A DNA stretch of 64,000 bases, from the NCBI RefSeq assembly GCF_014851865.1, contig NZ_JACVAM010000002.1, forward strand, positions 496,001 to 560,000, written 5' to 3'. Under the pieces are notes generated by a model. That model was not told the DNA's origin and made no database searches. It worked only from the letters and a program-made list of their open reading frames with translations. This document shows positions 43,664-52,764 of the stretch, piece after piece. This DNA is from Pseudomonas sp. PDM16. GTDB taxonomy: Bacteria; Pseudomonadota; Gammaproteobacteria; Pseudomonadales; Pseudomonadaceae. Both the position numbers and the translations under genes were made by a program. Each line of letters starts with the position of its first letter. The stretch's first letter is position 1.

Positions 43664-44565
43664 CGGCGCTGCCGGGTATCGAACTGGATGATTGGCGAGC
43701 GCAGGGGCGTGGCTTCAGCTTCAACGGCCAGGCCATTCGCTACTGGGTGGCGGGTGAGGGTGAGCCGCTGCTGCTGATCCACGGCTTCCCTACGGCCAGC
43801 TGGGACTGGCATTACTTGTGGCGGCCGTTGGCGGCGAAGTACCGGGTGATCGCCTGCGACATGCTCGGCTTTGGCTATTCGGCCAAGCCGCGCAAGCATG
43901 TCTACAACCTGTTGGAGCAGGCTGATCTGCAGCAGGCACTGCTGGCGCATCTGGGCATCGATGAGCCGTTGCACCTGCTGGCCCACGACTACGGCGACAG
44001 TGTGGCGCAGGAGTTGATAGCCAGGCACCAGGACAATCGCCTGCCGCTGGCCAGCTGCGTCTTCCTCAATGGTGGCCTGTTCCCCGAAACACATCGCCCC
44101 GTACTGACCCAGAAGCTGCTGCTCAGCCCGCTGGGGCCTCTGCTCGGCAGGTTGTTCTCACGGACCAAGCTAAAGGCCAATCTGGACAAGGTGTTTGGTC
44201 CGCAGACGCCGCCCAGCGAGCGTGATCTGGATGCCTTCTGGGCGCTGATCCAGCACAACGACGGGCCGGCGGTCATGCACCGGCTGATTCGCTACATCCT
44301 GGATCGCCGAGTCAACCGTGAGCGCTGGGTGCTGGCGATGCAGGAGACTCTGCTACCCATGCGGGTGATCGACGGCGCGCTCGATCCGATTTCCGGCGCG
44401 CACATGGTGGCTCGTTATCGAGAGCTGATCGCCAACCCGGACACGGTTTTACTGGAAGCCATAGGCCACTATCCGCAGACCGAGGCACCCGCAGAGGTGC
44501 TAGCCCATTACCTGGAGTTCCGTGAGCGCCTGGAGGCCATTGCATGCAAAGACGCACTCTGTTGA
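43660..44565 (+). CDS. Alpha/beta hydrolase with Asp nucleophile (epoxide hydrolase/haloalkane dehalogenase-like)
   Basis: 301 residues from GTG 43660, overlapping the previous stop. Oxyanion motif HGFPTASWDWHYLW. The nucleophile elbow is HDYGDS, so the nucleophile is Asp rather than Ser. The acid in DGALDPISG and His in GHYPQTEAP complete the triad. Such enzymes hydrolyse epoxides, haloalkanes or fluoroacetate in the cytoplasm. It overlaps the DUF1569 gene by 22 bases. Substrate unknown. Confidence 0.9.
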   Translation: MTALPGIELDDWRAQGRGFSFNGQAIRYWVAGEGEPLLLIHGFPTASWDWHYLWRPLAAKYRVIACDMLGFGYSAKPRKHVYNLLEQADLQQALLAHLGIDEPLHLLAHDYGDSVAQELIARHQDNRLPLASCVFLNGGLFPETHRPVLTQKLLLSPLGPLLGRLFSRTKLKANLDKVFGPQTPPSERDLDAFWALIQHNDGPAVMHRLIRYILDRRVNRERWVLAMQETLLPMRVIDGALDPISGAHMVARYRELIANPDTVLLEAIGHYPQTEAPAEVLAHYLEFRERLEAIACKDALC

Positions 44566-45074
44566 AAGGTGCCGCCGTTGGCGGTGTTGTGGCGCTGGGC
44601 GCCGGTTTCTGGGTTCTGCCCACTGGAGCCGCTCCGGCGGCGTTGAGCCTGGATGGTGCGCGCCAGGTTCTGGCTGGCTTGAAGGGCCAGGCCCTGACCA
44701 GTATCCAGGGCTGGACCCCGACCGAGGTCTTCAATCACTGCGCGCAGAGCATCGAGTATTCGCTGGATGGCTACCCGGAGCTGAAGCCGGCTTGGTTTCG
44801 TCATAGCGTCGGTCCGGTCGCCTTCGCTGTGTTCAGCGCCCGTGGCGCCATGCGTCATCCGCTGACCGAAGCCATCCCTGGGGCTGCCCCGCTGGCCGAG
44901 CCGGCCAACCAGGAGCTGGCGCTGCAGCGCCTGCAACTGGCATTCGAGCGTTTCGCCGGCCATCAGGGCGAGCTCAAGCCGCATTTTGCGTATGGCGCTC
45001 TCGACCACGAAGCCTACGCGCAGGCCCATGTAATGCATCTGTACAACCACCTGAGCTTGATCCGCCCGGCCTGA
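44544..45074 (+). CDS. Tat-exported DUF1569 protein
   Basis: 176 residues. The N-terminus MQRRTLLKGAAVGGVVALGA is a twin-arginine signal, implying export in folded form. The mature part (SIQGWTPTEVFNHCAQSIEYSLDG and HVMHLYNHLSLI) fits DUF1569, a DinB-like four-helix fold with likely metal-binding His. It ends the aldolase-hydrolase-DUF1569 unit. No function is known for the family. Confidence 0.83.
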   Translation: MQRRTLLKGAAVGGVVALGAGFWVLPTGAAPAALSLDGARQVLAGLKGQALTSIQGWTPTEVFNHCAQSIEYSLDGYPELKPAWFRHSVGPVAFAVFSARGAMRHPLTEAIPGAAPLAEPANQELALQRLQLAFERFAGHQGELKPHFAYGALDHEAYAQAHVMHLYNHLSLIRPA

Positions 45075-45420
45075 GGCGCGGCGTTCAAATGCCCCCCGGC
45101 TTCGCGGCGAGGCGCTGGCCGGTCTCTGGGGGCAATGCCCATTGGACTCATCGCGATGACGCCGATGGAGTGTTGGTGGTGCGAGAGCTCTACGATGGAT
45201 TGAGGGCTCGCCACATCGGTATCGGTTAGTCTGGATGTCTGGGATGCCTGATCACATAGGATTTGCAGTTTTCGCTTGAATACTAAAGTCGGATTTAGCC
45301 GCCGTTTCGCTGGTATTGGCGCCATAAGGCTACAAGATTGCCGCTGATCCGTTTGTTAGAACCTCTGTTGTCGATGCTTACTCGGTTGCTTCGTAAGGCT
45401 TTCATTATCGAGGTGACCAC
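45075..45420. other. Non-coding region before the Ser-Gly repeat protein
   Basis: 346 bases between the DUF1569 gene and ATG 45421. I find no supported gene, no paired -35/-10, and no strong hairpin. GAGG at 45411-45414 serves the next gene. The AT content rises in 45240-45400 relative to neighbours, as expected for a promoter region. Confidence 0.5.
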
Positions 45421-45834
45421 ATGAACAAGAATTCCCTTTCTGCATTGGTGCTCGGGGCCCTGCTGGCTGGGCTTTCGGTACCCGCCCTGGCTGAAACCGA
45501 TTCCACCGGCCCTACCGTGCCAGGTCCGACTTCTCCTACCCCGCCGGAAGTGCCCGCTGATAATTCACCCAATGGTAACGACAGCGATACCGGGACCTAT
45601 ACGCCAGGGGCGCCTACCGATGACGGCGTCGACGATGGCAGTGGTATCGGGAATGACAGCGGCATGGGTACCAATGACGGTACTGGCAACGGCGGGTCGC
45701 CTGCTCCTGGCACCACGGGTAACGGCGGGACCAGTGGTAGCGGCAGTAGCAGCAGCGGATCCTCCACCAGTGGCAGTGGCAGTGGCAGTGGCAGTGGCAG
45801 TGGCAGTGGCAGTGGCGCGGGTGCTGCTCCGTAA
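45421..45834 (+). CDS. Secreted Gly/Ser-rich repeat protein
   Basis: 137 residues. Signal peptide (SLSALVLGALLAGLSVPALA) then a low-complexity mature chain of Pro/Thr, Asp/Gly/Asn, and finally Ser/Gly. The end is a perfect (Ser-Gly)8 block encoded by eight AGTGGC units (45769-45816). Acidic, disordered and probably extracellular or periplasmic. SD GAGG lies seven bases upstream. No homologous domain recognised. Copy number of the 6-base unit can change without shifting the frame. Confidence 0.78.
   Translation: MNKNSLSALVLGALLAGLSVPALAETDSTGPTVPGPTSPTPPEVPADNSPNGNDSDTGTYTPGAPTDDGVDDGSGIGNDSGMGTNDGTGNGGSPAPGTTGNGGTSGSGSSSSGSSTSGSGSGSGSGSGSGSGAGAAP
45769..45816 (+). repeat. Tandem hexanucleotide repeat (AGTGGC)8
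   Basis: Eight exact copies in frame, each coding Ser-Gly, inside the secreted repeat protein. A likely site of slippage. Confidence 0.95.
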
Positions 45835-45943
45835 GTGCGCATAAGATCGCATTATCGGTCGTCATTCAGGCAGGCCGCTCGCCTTGTGGGGCGTGCGGCA
45901 TCTGCCTGAAACTCGGGGTTTTGCAGACTGCTGAGGAGCCCTC

Positions 45944-46855
45944 ATGAGCGACGCCATCCGTTTTCAAGATCAAGTGGTGATAGTCACCGGTGCCGGCGGT
46001 GGCCTGGGTCGTGCCCACGCGCTGCTGTTCGCCAAACACGGCGCCAAGGTGGTGGTTAACGATCTGGGTGGGAGCACCCACGGCGAGGGCGCCAACGCCT
46101 CGGCAGCAGACAAGGTGGTCGCCGAGATCAAGGCTTTCGGCGGCGAAGCGGTGGCAAACCATGACTCGGTGACCGACGGCGGTAAGATCGTGCAGTGCGC
46201 GCTGGACAGCTTCGGCCGTATCGACGTGGTGGTGAACAACGCCGGCATTCTGCGCGACAAGTCGTTCCACAAGATGGAAGACGCCGACTGGGATCTGGTC
46301 TACAAGGTCCACGTCGAGGGCGCCTACAAGGTCACTCGTGCCGCCTGGGAGCATCTGCGTGAGCAGCAGTACGGCCGGGTCATCTTCACTGCCTCCACCT
46401 CTGGTATCTACGGCAACTTCGGCCAGTCCAACTACGGAATGGCCAAGCTCGGTCTGTACGGCCTGACCCGCACCCTGGCTATCGAGGGTCGTAAGAACAA
46501 TGTGCTGGTCAACGCTATTGCCCCCACCGGCGGCACCCGCATGACCGAAGGCCTGATCCCGCCACAGGTGTTCGACCAACTCAAACCGGAACTGGTCAGC
46601 CCGCTGGTGGTTTACCTCGGCAGCGATCAGTGCAAGGACACCGGTGGTCTCTACGAGGTCGGCGGCGGCTGGGTTGGCAAGGTACGCTGGGAGCGCAGCC
46701 TGGGCGCCGGCTTCGATCCAAGAACCGGCTTCAGCCCGGAAGACGTAGCCGAGAGCTGGAAACAGATCGGTGATTTCGAAGGTGCGGCGCACCCGGACGA
46801 TAACGTCACCGCCTTGCGCGAGATGATGGCCAATCTGCAGAAGCACGCGGGCTGA
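45944..46855 (+). CDS. Short-chain dehydrogenase, multifunctional-enzyme type 2 (3-hydroxyacyl-CoA dehydrogenase) like
   Basis: 303 residues. NAD site VTGAGGGLGRAHALLFA; catalytic Ser in TASTSGIYG, Tyr and Lys in SNYGMAKLGL; NNAG at NNAGILRDKS. The insert VNDLGGSTHGEG and C-terminal WERSLGAGFDP are typical of the dehydrogenase half of peroxisomal MFE-2. It probably oxidises 3-hydroxyacyl-CoA or a steroid-like substrate. It is followed by a terminator and a crotonase gene. Confidence 0.9.
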   Translation: MSDAIRFQDQVVIVTGAGGGLGRAHALLFAKHGAKVVVNDLGGSTHGEGANASAADKVVAEIKAFGGEAVANHDSVTDGGKIVQCALDSFGRIDVVVNNAGILRDKSFHKMEDADWDLVYKVHVEGAYKVTRAAWEHLREQQYGRVIFTASTSGIYGNFGQSNYGMAKLGLYGLTRTLAIEGRKNNVLVNAIAPTGGTRMTEGLIPPQVFDQLKPELVSPLVVYLGSDQCKDTGGLYEVGGGWVGKVRWERSLGAGFDPRTGFSPEDVAESWKQIGDFEGAAHPDDNVTALREMMANLQKHAG

Positions 46856-46920
46856 TCCGCCAGCGACGCGGGGAATTCGGCCAGCGGGCTGCAATCCCTG
46901 ACACCTGGCGTTAAGTTGAG

Positions 46921-46945
46921 GGCCGGCAGTGATGCCGGCCTTTTT
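46921..46945 (+). terminator. Intrinsic terminator after the SDR gene
   Basis: GGCCGGCA / TGCCGGCC stem (8 bp), GTGA loop, then TTTTT. Located 65 bases after the SDR stop and immediately before the crotonase gene. Confidence 0.83.
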
Positions 46946-46967
46946 CTTTTCCGTCAGGAGAGTGCTC

Positions 46968-47738
46968 ATGAGCGTGCGTGTGGAACGCGCTGGACCGGTC
47001 ACTACGGTGATCCTCGATCGCCCTGAGGTGCGTAATGCCGTCGATCGGCCCACCGCCAAAGCTCTCGCCGAGGCGCTACGGGCGTTCGAGGCGGACGATG
47101 CGGCGCAGGTGGCAGTGCTCACCGGCAGCGGTGGTGCCTTCTGCGCCGGTGCCGATCTGGGGGCTGTGGCGGAGGGCGGCGAGCGGGCCAACCTTCTCGA
47201 TATCGAGGGTGATGCGCCCATGGGGCCTAGCCGCATGCAGCTCTCCAAACCGTTGATTGTTGCCATCGAGGGGCATGCCGTAGCCGGTGGTTTGGAGTTG
47301 GCGCTACTGGCCGATCTGCGGGTTATGGCAGATGATGCGGTGCTCGGTGTGTTCTGCCGGCGCTTCGGTGTGCCACTGATCGACGGCGGCACCGTGCGGC
47401 TTCCGCGCATCATTGGCCAGGGTAGGGCGCTGGATCTGATCCTGACGGGTCGCCCGGTGCGTGCCGAAGAGGCGCTGCAGATGGGCCTGGTCAACCGGGT
47501 CGTGCCGGCTGGAGAGGCGCGCGCGATGGCCGAGGTGCTGGCGCTGGAGATCGCCGCATTTCCTCAGCGCTGTATGCTGGCCGACCGTGCCAGCGCTTAT
47601 GGGCAGTGGCAGCTGCCGCTGGATGAGGCGCTGCGGGCTGAGTTTATCGGGGGCATGGCGGTGGTAGAGAGCGGTGAAACCGATGCCGGTGCCAGGCGTT
47701 TTCGCGATGGTGCCGGTCGCCATGGTCGCTTCCGTTAG
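46968..47738 (+). CDS. Enoyl-CoA hydratase/isomerase (crotonase) family protein
   Basis: 256 residues from ATG 46968 with AGGAG. Oxyanion motifs GGAFCAGADL and EGHAVAGGLELALLADLRV are present. The second catalytic Glu of classical hydratases is not obvious: the region aligned with it (GVFCRRFGVPLIDGGTVRL) has no Glu. It may act as an isomerase, hydrolase or degenerate hydratase. Lies downstream of an SDR of the same pathway type but behind a terminator. Confidence 0.88.
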   Translation: MSVRVERAGPVTTVILDRPEVRNAVDRPTAKALAEALRAFEADDAAQVAVLTGSGGAFCAGADLGAVAEGGERANLLDIEGDAPMGPSRMQLSKPLIVAIEGHAVAGGLELALLADLRVMADDAVLGVFCRRFGVPLIDGGTVRLPRIIGQGRALDLILTGRPVRAEEALQMGLVNRVVPAGEARAMAEVLALEIAAFPQRCMLADRASAYGQWQLPLDEALRAEFIGGMAVVESGETDAGARRFRDGAGRHGRFR

Positions 47739-47857
47739 AGTCTCCCGTCGCTATGCATCAATGGCAGCCTCTTGCCAACGGAGCGGCCGTTGCCGGCCTC
47801 CCTCATCTGATTTCATATGACGCAGTAACCATGCCCAGTGCGAAACGGCTGCGGGCT

Positions 47858-48670
47858 CTAGTGCAGGGCCGATGCACGCCCCATGCGCGCCAGCTCGCCG
47901 AGCCGCTGGCTAAGGCGCACCCGATCGCGCTCGTCGTCGCTTAGCAGCAGGGCGCGTTCCAGATCGAAACGCTCCGCCTGAGGGCAGTCCAGCTCACGGT
48001 AGATTGCAGCTCGTAGCAAGTGGTCAGCGCTGTTCGGAGGCGCCAGCAGCAGGATGCGTTCGGCATCCTTGAGGGCGGCCATGTGGTCCCCGGCAGCGCC
48101 GTGCAGATGACAGAGATTGCGTGACAGGCGCAGCAACATGGAGCGGCCATCGCATACCTGGAAATGGCTGCCAGTCAGCTCGACGCCAGGGCCGGCGATG
48201 CGCGCCAGCAGTTCCCGGCAGTCGCGGGTGTAGAGGCGACGCCCATTGCATGGATCGAGGAGATGGTCGGCCCCCGGCACGCGTAGCAGCAGATGACCTG
48301 GGAAGTTCACTGCCTGCAGTGGAATGTCCAGTCGTTGAGCGAGCTCCAGAGCGATCAGCGCCAACGACAGCGGCTGGCCTCGGCGCCGTTGCAGCACTTG
48401 GTGCAGTAGAGCGGCTCGTGGGCGTACGGGAGTATCATCGTCTTCATGGAAGTCCAGCTCGCCGAGGCGGCGCAGCAGTGGTTGCGCCAGGTCCGGGCCG
48501 GCCAGGTTCGGCAGGCCGGATGCCACCTGTTGGCGGAGGTTGGAGAACTCGCCCAACACCCGCTCCGGCTGTAAGCCCGGATCATGCTCGGTGGCAATCA
48601 GCAATGCAGCCCGCAGCAGCGAAGGCGGGTCGGATTCCAGACAGATCAGCCAGGCGGGGCGAGCGGCCAT
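47858..48670 (-). CDS. SirB1-family transglutaminase-like/TPR protein
   Basis: 270 residues. The N-terminal SirB1 region has the transglutaminase-like fold (RRRGQPLSLALIALELAQRL, VNFPGHLLLRVPG), followed by a helical TPR-like region (LSRNLCHLHGAAGDHMAALKDA, AERILLLAPPNSADHLLRA). Homologues in other bacteria are linked to regulation and protein interaction; catalysis is unproven. Convergent with the crotonase gene. The start codon ATG 48670 lacks a strong SD. Confidence 0.85.
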   Translation of the reverse strand: MAARPAWLICLESDPPSLLRAALLIATEHDPGLQPERVLGEFSNLRQQVASGLPNLAGPDLAQPLLRRLGELDFHEDDDTPVRPRAALLHQVLQRRRGQPLSLALIALELAQRLDIPLQAVNFPGHLLLRVPGADHLLDPCNGRRLYTRDCRELLARIAGPGVELTGSHFQVCDGRSMLLRLSRNLCHLHGAAGDHMAALKDAERILLLAPPNSADHLLRAAIYRELDCPQAERFDLERALLLSDDERDRVRLSQRLGELARMGRASALH

Positions 48671-48813
48671 GCGATTCTCCGTAACGAGGCGCGTGACCAG
48701 ACTATTGACCGTCCGGCCCGGCTCGTCCAGTCATCTAGCCAACCAGCTCCTGCTTTAGCTGGCGATCAACCGAGCTGGAGGTTGCCCTATCGGCGATTTT
48801 CCAGTTGGTTTTC

Positions 48814-49152
48814 TCAGGCGAAGACGCGTTGACCTCGGTACATCCGCACCGAATGGCTGCGGTGTTCTTCCTCGACAACCAGGGGAGTGGAGTCCTGTTC
48901 GGGCAGCTCGTGACCGCGATACTGGCGTATCGGGTGTGATGGCTCCGGCTTCGGCTCGGGCGCGTGGAAGTCGCTGAGTTCAGCGAGGCGGACGCCCAGT
49001 TGGCGTGTTTCCTGGTCATTCGAGCGCAGGCAGGCGAGCAGCATGATTTCCACTGCATCAGGCTGGCTGAGGCGGATATCCATGGACATCTCGTCGCGCA
49101 GGCGACGACGCAGTGACTGCATGCAGTCGAGGACGGCTTTGTTCAATTCCAT
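48814..49152 (-). CDS. Conserved hypothetical protein
   Basis: 112 residues, charged, no signal peptide or membrane helix. The N-terminal half is helical (LRDEMSMDIRLSQPDAVEIML); the C-terminal half is Pro/Glu-rich with two similar RxYRG motifs (IRQYRGHELP and VRMYRGQRVF). Looks soluble and possibly nucleic-acid or protein binding, but nothing identifies it. Start at ATG 49152. Minus strand, separated from SirB1 by 143 bases. Confidence 0.65.
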   Translation of the reverse strand: MELNKAVLDCMQSLRRRLRDEMSMDIRLSQPDAVEIMLLACLRSNDQETRQLGVRLAELSDFHAPEPKPEPSHPIRQYRGHELPEQDSTPLVVEEEHRSHSVRMYRGQRVFA

Positions 49153-49383
49153 GACAGCTACCCCGTATAGGTTGCTCGACCCGTAGACCCACGATCAAGG
49201 CAAAGCAAGGGACGTACCAGAACCTTGAAGTGCCGAACTGTGCGGGTGTTCACAGGTCCATAGGCGGCCAGTTGCCCGCCACTGGTGCAGGCTGCACCGG
49301 TCTGGCGCCCGCTGAAGGCCTGTCAGCGAACCGGGTATACTGGCCATCATCCGTTTTGCCTTTTCGTATTTCTGAAGGTTTAT

Positions 49384-50214
49384 ATGCGCAACGACGCCCA
49401 TGACGAACTGGACCATGTGCCCAGCCTGACTACCGACCCGCGTGATCGTGACGATTATCAAGGGAGCCAACATGCTCCAGCCCATGGCCATGCACCCCAG
49501 AGCACCCCGCGCGGCTACCCGCAGGCGGAGCGCCGTCGCGGTGTTGGCACCGGCCCGCTATGGGCATTGATCGGCGCGTTGGTAATCGCACTCGCTGGCC
49601 TGAGTTGGTGGAGCTATCAGCAGATCGCCCAGATGCAGGCACAGCTGGTGGTGACGCAGGAGACCTTCGCGCGTATCAGCGAGGATGCGGCGGGTCGTAT
49701 TCAGGATATCTCGGGCAAGGTCGTGGCCGCAGAGTCCAATGTCACCAGTGGCAGCGAGGCACTCAAGCTGCGGGTCAAGCAGCTGGAAACCAAGCTGGCC
49801 GAGCTGAGCAAGCAGCAGCAGAGCGCTTCCGGTCAGATTGCTGGGCAAAACAAGCGGATCGACCAGTTGGGCGCTGATCTGAAGTCCCAGCAGGAGGCTG
49901 CTGCCCAGTTCGTCGGCAAGCTGGACGGTCTGGCCGGTGAGCAGAAATCAGGCCTGGCGGCAGTCGCCAAGCTGCAGGAGCAGCTCAAGACCCAGGCTGC
50001 CGATATCGAGGCGCTGAAGAAGCGGGGTGATCCGAGCCAGGCCGTGCGTAGCCTGGAGCAGGATCTGCTGGTCCTGCGTAGCGAGTTGGAGAATCGGCCC
50101 GCACCCAGCGATAACACCGCCGAGTTCGATGCGTTCAGGGCCCAGGTCACCCGCAACATCAACGGCCTTCAGGCCCAGGTGCAGAACCTCCAGCAGCAGC
50201 TCAACGCGCGCTGA
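49384..50214 (+). CDS. Inner-membrane coiled-coil protein, function unknown
   Basis: 276 residues from ATG 49384 (AAGG upstream). A disordered cytoplasmic N-terminus (about 1-60), one membrane helix (GPLWALIGALVIALAGLSWWS), then a long periplasmic coiled coil (about 85-276: LKLRVKQLETKLAELSKQQQ and similar heptads). It resembles ATPase-like or division-associated coiled-coil proteins of Pseudomonas annotated as hypothetical. Strong terminator follows. Confidence 0.8.
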   Translation: MRNDAHDELDHVPSLTTDPRDRDDYQGSQHAPAHGHAPQSTPRGYPQAERRRGVGTGPLWALIGALVIALAGLSWWSYQQIAQMQAQLVVTQETFARISEDAAGRIQDISGKVVAAESNVTSGSEALKLRVKQLETKLAELSKQQQSASGQIAGQNKRIDQLGADLKSQQEAAAQFVGKLDGLAGEQKSGLAAVAKLQEQLKTQAADIEALKKRGDPSQAVRSLEQDLLVLRSELENRPAPSDNTAEFDAFRAQVTRNINGLQAQVQNLQQQLNAR

Positions 50215-50222
50215 GCTTCGCA

Positions 50223-50256
50223 ATAAAAAAGCCCCACTCTGGTGGGGCTTTTTTAT
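50223..50256 (+). terminator. Intrinsic terminator after the coiled-coil protein gene
   Basis: ATAAAAAAGCCCCAC / GTGGGGCTTTTTTAT stem (15 bp) with TCTG loop. Also symmetric for the minus strand, where it could end the pterin operon (HopJ gene). Confidence 0.9.
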
Positions 50257-50326
50257 TGGATGGGCGGTGCAGTCTGATCGAGGAGGCAACGGGAGCATCA
50301 CTCTCGATACTGCGCCTCCCAGATGA

Positions 50327-50664
50327 TCAATCCTTGCGCCTGAGCGGTTGCTGCTCGAACTGCACGCCACCCAGGCCGGTGTCCTGCAAGGCGCGGATGT
50401 TGGCGTGGTCGCTGCCTGCCGGGGTGGCCAGCACGGAGCGATAGTGCTCGCCGAAGGCGCGCAGGGTTTCTTCCAGGCTGAGGCCTTCGAGCAGGGCCAG
50501 GCCAAGGGTCTTGCACGAGCCCTCGTTCTGCCCGGCGGCGCTTTCCACCGCGCCATTGCGGAAGGCGCTGGGCTGGTAGTCATAGTGCTCGGCGACGAAG
50601 GCCAGGGTCTCGGCGAACTGGAACTGCTCGCCGTGCAGGCGGGCGCGGAAGTCTTGCAGGCTCA

Positions 50665-50665
<1 letters not shown>
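50327..50665 (-). CDS. HopJ type III effector-like family protein
   Basis: 112 residues. The HopJ domain is evident (FAETLAFVAEHYDYQPSAFRNG and GLALLEGLSLEETLRAFGEHY). Despite the family name, members occur in many non-pathogens without type III secretion, and no secretion genes are nearby. It starts in the stop of the DUF1244 gene (one-base overlap). Last gene of the pterin operon; metabolic role unknown. Confidence 0.88.
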
Positions 50666-50958
<293 letters not shown>

Positions 50959-51032
50959 GGCGGACTCCCGGAAAATCAGGGGGCGGATGATAAAAGGCGG
51001 CCCGCAGGCCGGCAACGCGGGTTGCCGGCGTA

Positions 51033-51404
51033 TCAGCGGTGGCCGGAGAGGGTGATCGACACCGATTCGGCGAAGCGCAGGGCGTGTAGCTTGTCCACTT
51101 CCACTTCGGCGTAGCGCACGGCCGGGTTGGCCATGACCAGGTCGAGGATTTCCTGGGTCAGGCGCTCGAGCAGGGCGAAGCGGTTTTCCTCGACGTGGCG
51201 GATCACCGCCTTGGTGATGGTGCGGTAGTTCAGCGCGTGGTCGATGTCGTTGTCGCGCACCGCCTCGGCGGCGGGATAGAGGATGGTCAGGTTGATCAAC
51301 ACGTCCTGCTTGTTGTTGATCTCCTCCTCCTTGATGCCGATGAAGGTGCGCAGGCGCAGGTCCTTGACCCGGATGCGCGCCATCCCAGGTTCCAGTCGCG
51401 GCAT
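51033..51404 (-). CDS. folX: Dihydroneopterin triphosphate 2'-epimerase
   Basis: 123 residues, the FolB/FolX fold. [22 protein letters not shown] at the N-terminus and [17 protein letters not shown] further on (split by eye) are characteristic; catalytic Glu/Lys positions are consistent with FolX. It epimerises dihydroneopterin triphosphate to the monapterin form. ATG lies directly before the folE stop (adjacent), supporting a folM-folE-folX operon for tetrahydromonapterin, the cofactor of phenylalanine hydroxylase in Pseudomonas. Confidence 0.92.
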   Translation of the reverse strand: MPRLEPGMARIRVKDLRLRTFIGIKEEEINNKQDVLINLTILYPAAEAVRDNDIDHALNYRTITKAVIRHVEENRFALLERLTQEILDLVMANPAVRYAEVEVDKLHALRFAESVSITLSGHR

Positions 51405-51959
51405 TTACTTGCTCCGTCCGATCAATTGCAGGAATTCCTGGCGAGTGTTGCTGGACTCGCGGAAGGCGCCCAGCATAACCGAGGTGAGCATCTGCGAGTT
51501 CTGCTTTTCCACCCCGCGCATCATCATGCACATGTGCTGCGCCTCGATCACCACGGCCACGCCGGCGGCGTTGGTGACGCTCTGGATGGCCTCGGCGATC
51601 TGCCGGGTCAGGCTCTCCTGGATCTGCAGGCGGCGTGCGTACATGTCGACGATGCGCGCCACCTTGGACAGACCCAGCACCTTGCCGGTGGGGATGTAGG
51701 CGACATGGGCCTTGCCGATGAAGGGCAGCAGGTGGTGCTCGCACAGCGAGTACAGCTCGATGTCGCGGACGATCACCATCTCGTCGCTGGAAGAGGCAAA
51801 CAGCGCGCCGTTGACGATCTCCTCCAGCGACTGGGCGTAACCGTGACAGAGGTACTGCATGGCCTTGGCGGCGCGCTCGGGGGTGTCGCGCAGGCCTTCG
51901 CGCTGCGGGTCTTCGCCGAGGCCGAGGAGGATTTCGCGGTAGTGTTGCGGCAGATTCAT
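51405..51959 (-). CDS. folE: GTP cyclohydrolase I
   Basis: 184 residues. Zinc-site Cys in LCEHHLLPF and Cys in QHMCMMMRG, with the [20 protein letters not shown] core and [15 protein letters not shown]. It converts GTP to dihydroneopterin triphosphate, the shared first step of folate and pterin synthesis. It lies between folM and folX with no gaps beyond 10 bases. Confidence 0.96.
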   Translation of the reverse strand: MNLPQHYREILLGLGEDPQREGLRDTPERAAKAMQYLCHGYAQSLEEIVNGALFASSSDEMVIVRDIELYSLCEHHLLPFIGKAHVAYIPTGKVLGLSKVARIVDMYARRLQIQESLTRQIAEAIQSVTNAAGVAVVIEAQHMCMMMRGVEKQNSQMLTSVMLGAFRESSNTRQEFLQLIGRSK

Positions 51960-51969
51960 GGCGAGGCCC

Positions 51970-52677
51970 TTAGGCGAGGTGGCGGCCGCCGTTGACGGTC
52001 AGGGTGGTGCCGGTGACGTAGGGGTTGTCCAGCAGGTAGCGCAGGCTCTGGTAGATCACCTCGGCGCCCGGCTCGAAGCCCAGGGGCGTCTCGGCCAGGC
52101 GCTTGGCACGGTATGCGGCGTTGTCGCCCTCATTGAACTGGATCAGCGCCGGGGCGATGCCGTTGACCTTGATCGCCGGGGCGAAGCGTGCGGCGAAGGA
52201 CTGGGTCAGGCTGTCCAGGCCGGCCTTGCTGGCGCAGTAGGCGGGGCGCTTGGCGCTGCCCTTGCGCGAGACGTCGTCGCCGAGGTGGACGATGTCCGCC
52301 GCGCCACCATGGCGCAGCAGGGCTTCGCAGTGCAGGTTGATCAGGTAGGGCGCGAGCATGTGCACGCTGACCATGCGCTGGAACACCTCGGCCTCGTGGC
52401 CCGGGGTTTCCGTCTCCCAGTCGGAGGCGTTGTGCACGATGGCGCGCAGGCTGTCGGTGTGGCTCTTCAGCTGTTCGATAAAGGTAATGATCCCTGCCTC
52501 GCCGGAGAAGTCCGCGTGCAGGGCGATGGCGCCGCGCTCGCGCAGCAGCTGCACGCCCTCGCGCTCGCTGCGGTAGCTGAAGATCACCGGCTGGCCGTCA
52601 TCGAGCAGGCGCAGCGCACAGTGCAGGCCGAGGCGCTGGCCGGCACCGGTGATCAGGATGGGGGCGGGGGCAGTCAT
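51970..52677 (-). CDS. folM: Dihydromonapterin reductase
   Basis: 235 residues, SDR fold. NADP-binding [19 protein letters not shown] (NNAG-like), Tyr and Lys in [11 protein letters not shown], GxNG. The FolM group reduces dihydromonapterin to tetrahydromonapterin. First gene of the pterin operon. The annotation as FolM rests on linkage to folE-folX and sequence type; a general SDR is the alternative. Confidence 0.88.
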   Translation of the reverse strand: MTAPAPILITGAGQRLGLHCALRLLDDGQPVIFSYRSEREGVQLLRERGAIALHADFSGEAGIITFIEQLKSHTDSLRAIVHNASDWETETPGHEAEVFQRMVSVHMLAPYLINLHCEALLRHGGAADIVHLGDDVSRKGSAKRPAYCASKAGLDSLTQSFAARFAPAIKVNGIAPALIQFNEGDNAAYRAKRLAETPLGFEPGAEVIYQSLRYLLDNPYVTGTTLTVNGGRHLA

Positions 52678-52764
52678 TGCGGGACTCGTCGATCAGGCTG
52701 GATCGAGCAAGTAAACCCCAGGCCCCGCCGCGCTACAACCATGCGCGGCGTGGGGGAAAGCACC

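Noticed and set aside
49283..49297. Short GGTGCA/TGCACC hairpin before the coiled-coil gene as a riboswitch
   Set aside because: Only 6 bp with no conserved aptamer features; probably chance.
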